From NCBI RefSeq assembly GCF_000006945.2, contig NC_003197.2:3968001-4032000 (forward strand): a stretch of 64,000 bases of DNA, written 5' to 3'. The position numbers and the translations under genes were made by a program. The notes under the pieces were generated by a model that searched no databases, had not been told where the DNA came from, and saw only the letters and a list, made by a program, of their open reading frames with translations. The stretch comes from Salmonella enterica subsp. enterica serovar Typhimurium str. LT2. GTDB lineage: Bacteria > Pseudomonadota > Gammaproteobacteria > Enterobacterales > Enterobacteriaceae. The number at the start of each line of letters is the position of its first letter. Position 1 is the stretch's first letter. Positions 50,612-58,463 of the stretch are shown here, one piece after another.

Positions 50612-52008
50612 TGCGCATATTCAGGTTGATATGGCGTATAAACACCGGTCAGGCTTTCCAGGAAGGCGACGATATCGTCAATATCGTTTTGCGGCAGATC
50701 GGTGCCAACCTGATAACGCAGCATCAGTTTTACCGCTCCATCCAGCGTCGGTACGTCGCCCCGATGGAAATAAGGCGCTGTTAACGCGACGTTGCGTAAG
50801 CCCGGGACTTTTTGCCGTAATTTATCGCGAACCTCTTTGGTGACGTTCATACGACCAATATCCGCTGCGGTAATTTCGCCAAAATTAAAGTCTCGCTTTA
50901 ATCCCAATGGTTCAAAAGAGCGCCCGCCTAAAATGATACCGCCGTGACAGGTTGCACATTTATTCTCTTTAAATAATTGATAACCGTGTTTCTGTTGCGC
51001 GGTCAGCGCATTTTCATCTCCACGTAGCCATTTATCAAAGGCGGAATCCGGCGTTATCAACGTTTTTTCGAATTCGGCGATCGCATCAGTAATATTTTCC
51101 CCGGTAAATCCTTGCGGATAAACCGCCTGGAAATCTTTTTTCAGGACAGGATCTTTATCAAGCTTGCTAATAATTTCATCCCAGGATTTAGAGGCCATTT
51201 CAATAGGATTTAACGGTGGTCCTCCTGCTTGCTCCTGCAGGGTTGCAGCACGACCATCCCAAAATTGTTCGATATTAAATACGGAGTTGAATACCGTCGG
51301 CGCATTTATTGGTCCTACCGCACCGCCAACGCCAATTGAGGTTTTTCTGCCATCGACACCGCCCGCATTTAACGCGTGACAATGCGCACAGGATATTGTG
51401 CTGTCGCCGGATAAACGTTCATCATGATAAAGCCGGAAACCTAAGTCGACTTTTTTCGCATCGACGGGAATATTGCGCGGAATAGGCTGAACGGGTTCAT
51501 TCCGGTGCGCCGGGTCGGTATCGGCGCTGGCATAGTTGCGCTCACGCTGATCGGCTATCCAGTTCAGGATGTCAGTACGCTCTTTATCGCTGACGCCCCC
51601 CGCCCAGTGCAGCGCGACATAGCGGGTTGGCGGCATAGTCTGATGTTGCATAACCCATTCAATTTTATTCAGTTCGCTTTGCGGCACCGGCGTATCCGCA
51701 ATCAGGGCGGCCCGTACCGCCTCCAGGTTAAACGACTTGTAGCCGAGCTGGATATCGTAATCCATTAGCTGCTTTGCCACCGGAAAAGAGGAATAAAAAG
51801 GCAATTCAGCGGAAGGCGTATGACAATAATCACATCCTTTCTCCCTGAAATAACCCAGTATTTTATTATTTTCACCCACAACCGAGGCCTGCACATCGCT
51901 TTTTTTACTGCGCTGTTTGTCGTAATACCATACATACCCGGACAAACCTAAATAACATAACAGCCCAACGGTGATAACTGTTGTCGCATAGAGGGTAATT
52001 TTTTTCAT
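50608..52008 (-). CDS. Tri-haem cytochrome c peroxidase (YhjA-like)
   Basis: A 466-residue membrane-anchored peroxidase. The N-terminal helix LYATTVITVGLLCYLGLSGY anchors it in the inner membrane, facing the periplasm. Three CxxCH haem sites are visible: CDYCH at 59-63, CAHCH at 207-211 and CATCH at 351-355. The last two form the usual bacterial di-haem CCP core, and the first is the extra N-terminal haem of E. coli YhjA, a quinol-dependent hydrogen peroxide reductase active in low oxygen. It begins the ccm operon, and an FNR site precedes it. Confidence 0.9.
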   Translation of the reverse strand: MKKITLYATTVITVGLLCYLGLSGYVWYYDKQRSKKSDVQASVVGENNKILGYFREKGCDYCHTPSAELPFYSSFPVAKQLMDYDIQLGYKSFNLEAVRAALIADTPVPQSELNKIEWVMQHQTMPPTRYVALHWAGGVSDKERTDILNWIADQRERNYASADTDPAHRNEPVQPIPRNIPVDAKKVDLGFRLYHDERLSGDSTISCAHCHALNAGGVDGRKTSIGVGGAVGPINAPTVFNSVFNIEQFWDGRAATLQEQAGGPPLNPIEMASKSWDEIISKLDKDPVLKKDFQAVYPQGFTGENITDAIAEFEKTLITPDSAFDKWLRGDENALTAQQKHGYQLFKENKCATCHGGIILGGRSFEPLGLKRDFNFGEITAADIGRMNVTKEVRDKLRQKVPGLRNVALTAPYFHRGDVPTLDGAVKLMLRYQVGTDLPQNDIDDIVAFLESLTGVYTPYQPEYAQ

Positions 52009-52104
52009 ATCACTATCCTTATGGGGTATTGCGGCATGATTAATTAAATTTTATTTTTTTACTCATGAGGCCCGTCAATACTAAATACAAACCCATCATG
52101 GATA

Positions 52105-52118
52105 TTGATTGGTATCAA
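52105..52118 (-). promoter_or_regulatory. FNR site of the ccp-ccm promoter
   Basis: TTGATTGGTATCAA matches the FNR consensus TTGAT-N4-ATCAA with no mismatch. A TAGTAT -10 box lies on the minus strand at 52078-52083, giving a start near 52071. That places FNR about 41 bp upstream, the class II activator position. It lies in the 189-bp gap between torD and the peroxidase gene. Confidence 0.85.
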
Positions 52119-52197
52119 TAATTACAATTGGCTAAACCTATAGATATGATAACCCCCGACTATCGTAAGATTTATTTTGCGATGTCCGTCACAGGGT

Positions 52198-52830
52198 TTA
52201 TTCAGCAGCAACAATGGATAAATCCTCTTTTCCGTCATCAAAACGAACGATAGCCAACAATAATTGACTTAACGCAGCATAAAAGCCATAGGGATCATGC
52301 TTAAGGCAATTATTTGTAAATTCCGGAAGCCATTCCAGTAATGACGACAATGTTTTCTGGCGTAATTTATTCATTCTCCGTTGTTGGAACGATTCACCCA
52401 ATGAAAAATGTAAATGGCTGAGTAATTCCAGATAAATCGCCAGGTGGTCGGTCGGCTCTTTAAAATCGTCGTTGACTTCCATCCCGGCTTCAAGCAATAA
52501 ATGTTTAATCATGCCGGGTTCCTGCTGCGGGTATTGCGAGGCGTAGGGCAAGGCCGATTTTTTATCCGTCATCAGGAACAATCCGCAAAAATCTGCGGCC
52601 AGCTCCAGCTGCGCATCCTGGCGCAGGCTAAGCGCGGCAATTTTTTGTTCGAGTAACGCCACCGACGCCGCCAGCGCAGGCTGACGCTTTAACAGCGCCA
52701 GCCAGTCCGCGATCTCCGCGGACTGTAATTGTATTAACCCTTCATCATCCACTTCCCGGAAAAAGAGTAACGCCAGCCATGCATATACGCAGGCGTACTG
52801 TTCCTGAGCAAGCGCTGGCTGCTTAATCAT
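52198..52830 (-). CDS. torD: TorD, chaperone for TorA
   Basis: A 210-residue cytoplasmic chaperone of the TorD/DmsD family: [20 protein letters not shown] near the start, [25 protein letters not shown] block (about 77-97, outline) and [20 protein letters not shown]. It helps TorA acquire molybdenum cofactor and holds its Tat signal until folding. The ATG at 52830 ([11 protein letters not shown]) matches E. coli; the longer frame upstream is torA sequence. It overlaps torA by 8 nt. Confidence 0.94.
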
Positions 52831-55375
52831 GCGGATTCCCCTGCGATGCGGGTACATATTCACACTGCGCGACCATCTCGACCGGACCGTTAAACGCCGT
52901 GACGTTATCCATAGGGCCGGTATATTTTTCAATTTCCACCAGCGTCGTATGCGCGCTGGTCGCCTGCGCAAGCTGTGATGTACCGATATCCAGCGTTAAT
53001 ACGTTAGGGTTGCCGTACTTACACAACGCGTTGAGATCGCCGCCTTTATCAGGATCGTACCAGGCGCCTTCATGAATTCGCGCCACGCCCGGCGCATAGC
53101 GATCGGAAACTACCGCTCCCGCCAGTACCTGCCCGCGTGCATTGAATACCCGCACGATGTCACCGTTGCGGATCCCGCGCGCGCTGGCATCCTGTGGGTT
53201 AATAAAGACCGGCTCCTTGCCGCCAACGGCATATTGCTGACGCAGCGTTTCCGACTCGCACAGTTGGGAATGCAGACGGAAATCAGGGTGGACGGATTGT
53301 AAGTGCAGCGGCCAGCGCTGCGATCCCGGCCCGCCATGCGAGCGTTCGATTTTTTCGAACCACATGGGATGGCCCTGACAATCGTCGTATTGCATGTCGG
53401 CGATGGTTTTGGAGTAAATCTCGATCAAACCGCTTGGCGTGCCCAACGGCTCCAGGTCCGGATCTTCACGGAAAGCCTGATGGCGTACAAACATCTGCGG
53501 ATGATCAAACTCGATGTACTCCTGTTGATTCCAGAACACCTCGAAAATCGGTAAGTGGATACCGCGACCTTTTCCCTGCTGGCTCCCTTCCTGCCAGATG
53601 CGTTTCAGCCAGCCCATTTCATCAAGACCTTCCGTGAATGCCGCTTCACGGTTAAAGCGTCGGCAGAGATCGCGGAAAATATCAAAGTCGTTACGCGCTT
53701 CAAACTGCGGCGACACCACCTGTTTCATGGCGATAATGCCGCGGTTAGAGTGGTTGCCGAACTGATCGAGGTCGTTACGCTCAAATTGGGTGGTAGCCGG
53801 CAAAACGATATCCGCAAAGCGGCAGGTCGACGTCCACTGGTTATCAATGGCGATGACCGTTTCCAGCTTGCGCCAGCCTTCAATTATGCGGTTAATTTGT
53901 TGGTGTCGGTGGAACGGGTTGGTCCCGGCGAACACGCACATCTTCAGCGGCGGTAATTTAACCGATTTGCCGTTCCAGTTAATGATCTTGCCCGGTTCAA
54001 GAATGGCATCCATAAAACGCGCAATAGGAATGGTGCTGCTGTAGCCTTTGTAATCCGTGCTGTCGTGCACTGGCGGAACGGTCGTCGAACCGGAAAAGCC
54101 GCTTAAAATGATCCCTTTACGACCAGGCGTCCCGGCGCCGTTATAGTGCCAGCCAAAACCAAAGCCGCCGCCCGGTAAACCAATCTGTCCCAGCATTGCC
54201 GCCAGCACGACGACCATCCATGACCACTGTTCGCCATGCTGCATACGTTGTACGCACCAGCCAGCGATGATTTGCGTTCTGTCGCCCGCCATCTGCCGCG
54301 CCAACGCGCGGATGGTGTCGGCGTCAATACCGCACAGTTTTTCCGCCCAGGCGGCATCTTTGGGCTGTCCATCTTTCTCGCCCAGCAAATAGGGGAGGAA
54401 CTGGTCAAAACCGACGCAGTAGTTATCGAGGAAATTTTTATCGTACAGTTTCTCGCTGTACAGGGTATGCGCCAGCGCCAGTTGTAACGGGACATCCGTC
54501 TGCGGGTTAATGGCGATATGTTTGACCTTATCGCGCCCCAGATAATCGTGCGTGGAGGTGACGACCGGGTCGATGCTGATGACCGAGATAGCGCCGCTGG
54601 CAACCTTCTCTTTTAATTGTTCATAGTACTGATAGACATCGTGATCCGGGCACCACCAGTTTGCCTGCTGGTTTTTCACCATATCAGAACCCCATAGCAC
54701 AATCGTTTTACTGTTCTGTAAAACCAGAGGCCATGACGTTTGCTGCTCGTACACTTCCATTGAACCCACCACGCGCGGCAGAATCACCTGCGCCGCGCCG
54801 GTCGAATAGTCCCCTCCCGTGCTAACGCTATTGCCATGTAGCGCAATCGCGCGCGCCAGCATCCCGGAGGCGTTATGGAACATGCCGGTAGATTGCCAAC
54901 CGCTCGCCGTCAGTAGCGCGCTCGGCCCGTAGGTTTTTTGCACCCGCTCCAGTTCCTGATAGAACAGATCCAGCGCTTCATCCCAGGAGACGCGCACAAA
55001 ACGATTATCGCCGCGCTGCGAGGTGTCGCTTTGATGACCTTTGCGCATCCAGTCGACGCGCACCATCGGATAGCGAATACGCGCCGCGTTGTGGACGTGA
55101 TCGGGCAGGCCGGCGATCATTTTGGACGGGTATTTATCCTGTTCAAACGGTTTTGCCGCCACAAATCGACCGTCAACCACCGTGGCGCGAATCGCCCCCC
55201 AGTGAGAACCGGTAAGGATACCCTCTTTCGTCGCGGCGCCTGGCGCAACGGCATCCGCTGCGCGGGCGCTACGGGGCGTCAGTAGTGACGGCCCCAGCAT
55301 TCCTGCCACCGTCAAGCCGCCAAGCTGCGCCAGAAAACGTCGACGAGAGACGTGTAACGAGTCCTTATTTTTCAT
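52823..55375 (-). CDS. torA: TorA, trimethylamine N-oxide reductase
   Basis: An 850-residue periplasmic molybdoenzyme reducing TMAO as terminal electron acceptor in anoxic respiration. The N-terminus has the twin-arginine motif [11 protein letters not shown] (about 10-20). The molybdenum ligand is probably S191 in [10 protein letters not shown], as in E. coli. The ATG at 55375 starts the Tat signal; the frame opens further upstream within torC. Electrons come from TorC, encoded just before with an 11-nt overlap. Confidence 0.97.
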
Positions 55376-56549
55376 TGTGTTCTCCCTTATCGCTGTGCGG
55401 CGTGTTGGTGGTATCAGACGCATTCATCTGGAGATATTTCAACAAGGTACGTTCTTCACGCTTATCCAGACTGGTGAAACCGATCATGCCGTTGAGCGTG
55501 CCGATCCAGCCGTTAGCGTCAAAGTGCGCTTTGTCCGGCGCGCCGTGACACTGATTACAGGTGCCGTTATAGAGGGAGTCGGCATAGGCCCAAATCGGTT
55601 TAATGTCATTTACCATGTCGCCTTTTTGCATCCACGCAGTTGCCTGTAATTTGCTCCACTGAGTATTGGTCGCCGCGACGGTGGTCTCTTCCAGCGTTTT
55701 CACATGCTGTTGCACATCGCCGCGAATCGAGGCGACAAAAATACGTTTACCGGGCAACTGCGTCAGCACGCGCTGGCGACCGTCCGTCTCCGTCCAGCCT
55801 TCGATTTGCACTTGCAGCCAGTCACCGTCCCGTTTAAGGACTTTCACTTCAGAAGCAGGTAACAGCGAACCTGCCGGTTCTTTATCGCCTTTAGCGGCGT
55901 AAATCGGCTTGATATCCAGCGAATAGAGCGTATCGCCGTCATTATGCGTACTGGCGCTGGCGCGCAGTTCATCAAACTGTTTGCGGAAACCGCTGCTCAT
56001 ATCCGGTAGCTGGTGGGCAATCCCTTTATGGCAGTCGATGCAGGATTGATTTTCTTTCGCGGCGATTTTCATTTGCCGCGCCGCTTCCGGGTTCTGTTTC
56101 GCGTGATCCATCGCATCGTAGTTATGGCAGGAACGACAGGTCGCGGAGTTATTCTCTTTCATGCGCGCCCATTCACGCTCGGCAAGCTCGGCGCGTTTGG
56201 CTTCAAATTTTTCCGGGGTATCAATCGAGTGGGCGATAAATGTCTGGTAAAGATCGTTGCTGGCTTCCAGCTTACGTTTCACCATGCCTGGAATATCAGG
56301 GGGGATATGGCAATCGTGGCATTCCGCGCGTACGCCGGAAGCGTTCTGGAAATGTACGGACTGTTTATATTCCTGATACACCGGCTGCATACTATGGCAG
56401 CTGACGCAAAACTCTGTCGTACTGGTCAGTTTGATACCGACGTGAGGTAACACGATCAGCGCAACGCCGATCACAATCCCGACAATGACCAGCGCCAGTA
56501 TCGACCAACGGGCGCTTGGCCTGAGTAGCGCTCTCCAGAGTTTTCGCAT
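55365..56549 (-). CDS. torC: TorC, membrane-anchored pentahaem c-type cytochrome
   Basis: A 394-residue NapC/NirT-family cytochrome. The membrane anchor is WSILALVIVGIVIGVALIVL. Five CxxCH sites are visible: CVSCH, CHDCH, CRSCH, CIDCH and a distal CNQCH in the TorA-facing C-terminal domain. It moves electrons from menaquinol to TorA. The ATG at 56549 (MRKLWRALLRPS) matches E. coli. Its five haems need the Ccm proteins encoded downstream. It starts the torCAD operon. Confidence 0.96.
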   Translation of the reverse strand: MRKLWRALLRPSARWSILALVIVGIVIGVALIVLPHVGIKLTSTTEFCVSCHSMQPVYQEYKQSVHFQNASGVRAECHDCHIPPDIPGMVKRKLEASNDLYQTFIAHSIDTPEKFEAKRAELAEREWARMKENNSATCRSCHNYDAMDHAKQNPEAARQMKIAAKENQSCIDCHKGIAHQLPDMSSGFRKQFDELRASASTHNDGDTLYSLDIKPIYAAKGDKEPAGSLLPASEVKVLKRDGDWLQVQIEGWTETDGRQRVLTQLPGKRIFVASIRGDVQQHVKTLEETTVAATNTQWSKLQATAWMQKGDMVNDIKPIWAYADSLYNGTCNQCHGAPDKAHFDANGWIGTLNGMIGFTSLDKREERTLLKYLQMNASDTTNTPHSDKGEHNEK

Positions 56550-56597
56550 AATAGCCCCTGTAATTATATGGTTTAATGCGCAGATCTTATTCCGCAA

Positions 56598-56660
56598 ATA
56601 TGAACAGCGTCACTGGTCAGGATGAACGGGATACGGCAATATATGAACAGATATGAACAG
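56598..56660 (-). promoter_or_regulatory. Four TorR-binding decamers upstream of torC
   Basis: Read on the minus strand the decamer CTGTTCATAT occurs perfectly at 56598-56607, 56641-56650 and 56651-56660, with a degenerate copy (CCGTTCATCC) at 56620-56629. This matches the four tor boxes bound by TorR at the E. coli torC promoter. They lie in the 129-bp gap between torC and the divergent torR, so they may also autoregulate torR. Confidence 0.93.
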
Positions 56661-56678
56661 AAAGAGACCGCGCGCAGG

Positions 56679-57371
56679 ATGTCACATCACATTGTTATTG
56701 TTGAGGATGAACCTGTTACTCAGGCCAGATTACAGGCCTATTTTGAGCAGGAGGGGTATCGCGTTTCGGTGACCGACAGCGGCGCGGGCCTGCGTGACAT
56801 CATGGAGCATGAGCACGTTTCGCTGATCCTGCTGGATATCAACCTCCCCGATGAAAACGGGTTGATGCTGACCAGGGCGCTACGCGAACGTTCCACGGTG
56901 GGCATTATTCTGGTGACGGGGCGTTGCGACCAAATCGACCGCATCGTCGGGCTGGAGATGGGCGCGGACGACTACGTCACCAAGCCGCTGGAACTGCGCG
57001 AGCTGGTAGTGCGGGTAAAAAATCTTTTGTGGCGTATCGATCTGGCCCGCCCCACGCCGCAAAATGCCAGTGAAAACTGCTATATGTTTTCCGGCTACTG
57101 CCTGAACGTGATGAATCACACGCTGGAGCACAACGGTGAAGCCATTAAGCTTACGCGCGCGGAGTACGAGCTACTGCTGGCCTTTGTGACCAACCCAGGC
57201 AAAGTGCTGCATCGCGAACGTCTGCTGCGAATGCTTTCCGCCCGCCGCGTAGAGACTCCGGATCTCCGCACGATTGATGTCCTGGTTCGCCGCTTACGTC
57301 ATAAAATTACGCCGGAACTGCTGGTCACACAGCATGGCGAAGGCTACTTTTTAGCCTCGGAGGTGTATTGA
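56679..57371 (+). CDS. torR: TorR, response regulator of torCAD
   Basis: A 230-residue OmpR-family regulator. The receiver domain carries the phosphoacceptor D53 in LILLDINLPDENG and lysine in DDYVTKPLE. The C-terminal winged helix contains IKLTRAEYELLLAFVTNPGK. It activates torCAD through the tor boxes. The ATG at 56679 (MSHHIVIVED) matches E. coli; earlier in-frame ATGs fall in the tor boxes. Its last 28 nt overlap the end of the convergent torT. Confidence 0.96.
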   Translation: MSHHIVIVEDEPVTQARLQAYFEQEGYRVSVTDSGAGLRDIMEHEHVSLILLDINLPDENGLMLTRALRERSTVGIILVTGRCDQIDRIVGLEMGADDYVTKPLELRELVVRVKNLLWRIDLARPTPQNASENCYMFSGYCLNVMNHTLEHNGEAIKLTRAEYELLLAFVTNPGKVLHRERLLRMLSARRVETPDLRTIDVLVRRLRHKITPELLVTQHGEGYFLASEVY

Positions 57372-58384
57372 TACAGATAGACGGGCCGAAATCCCGGAGG
57401 CGATAGCGAACGGCGAACGCGCGCGCTGTCGGCGTTGTTATGCGTCAAAATAAGCACCGGCGGGCTGATATTTTCAGGCACCGGTTGCCCCTGTAAGACC
57501 TTAATCGACTGCGTTATCGCTAATTCTCCCTGCCAGGCCATCTGATCGCTGAGCGCCATCAGGATATGGCCGCGTTTTAAACCGCGATAAACCTGATGCG
57601 TCAGATAAAATGAGACGATCGTGAGCGGAGTCGTCAAATTACGCCCTTCGCCCATCGCCGCCTCCGCCGCTATCGCCGACCCGGCGACCACATTGGCGTC
57701 CGGATGGCGTTCCAGCATTTCCTGGAGTAAGTTTCGCTGCACTTCAATGTCGTTATCGCCCCAGGCGATATCCACAATGTTGATGGCGCTGCCTTTAATT
57801 GCCTGACGAAAACCCGCCACCATCTCCTGACTGCCGCCGGCTTCTTCCGGCCCCGGGAAGAGTAAAACGTTAAGCGCTTTTCCTTTGCTCCACTGCACCA
57901 GGAAACGTCCCGGCAGATAACCCATCTGAAACCACGGCAGACCGACGTGAGTTGCCACGCTGGCGTCGCGTATCACGTTCGCCACTTCAATAACCGGCAC
58001 ATTACCGGCATACCGTTCCAGTTCCGGGAAACGAATGGTACTGCTGCCAAGCAGAATAGCGTCGGCGCCCCACTCCCGGCACTGCATCATTTGCTGTTGT
58101 TGCGTCGCCAGTTGCCGATAGCCATTCGCTTCCAGCACTTTTAAATCAACGCCATACAATTTGGCCGCTTTTTGCATCCCGTAGTTGACGGACAACCAGT
58201 AAGAATCTTTCAGGCTGGGGTATAATGCGCACAGTTTCCAGGGTTTACTCGCATTGACTGACGTTTGCCGCCAGGGAATCGCCCGATCGGCGCGCGTCCA
58301 GTGTAGCAGTCCGGTTTCGGCTGACGCCGTTTCTATATTCGAGACGATGATTATCAAAAAAAAGAACGAAATAAGCGCGCGCAT
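57344..58384 (-). CDS. torT: TorT, periplasmic TMAO-binding protein
   Basis: A 346-residue periplasmic binding protein of the ribose/LacI fold with signal peptide RALISFFFLIIIVSNIETASA. Blocks matching E. coli are LCALYPSLKDSYWLSVNYGM (about 51-70), LPWFQMGYLPGRFLVQW and NNADSARVRRSLSPPGFRPVY. It binds TMAO and switches TorS on. It is convergent with torR and divergent from torS. Confidence 0.96.
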   Translation of the reverse strand: MRALISFFFLIIIVSNIETASAETGLLHWTRADRAIPWRQTSVNASKPWKLCALYPSLKDSYWLSVNYGMQKAAKLYGVDLKVLEANGYRQLATQQQQMMQCREWGADAILLGSSTIRFPELERYAGNVPVIEVANVIRDASVATHVGLPWFQMGYLPGRFLVQWSKGKALNVLLFPGPEEAGGSQEMVAGFRQAIKGSAINIVDIAWGDNDIEVQRNLLQEMLERHPDANVVAGSAIAAEAAMGEGRNLTTPLTIVSFYLTHQVYRGLKRGHILMALSDQMAWQGELAITQSIKVLQGQPVPENISPPVLILTHNNADSARVRRSLSPPGFRPVYLYQYTSEAKK

Positions 58385-58463
58385 GATAGCCCCACCAGCA
58401 ACAAGGTTTTATCCTAATGGTTTTTCCGGCGGCAACTCAACCCATTTCACCCGCGGCGCATAA

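Noticed and set aside
49434..50843. Several 150-190-residue plus-strand frames opposite ccmB and ccmA
   Set aside because: High GC suppresses stop codons on the opposite strand; the frames show no domain signatures and lie over recognised ccm genes.
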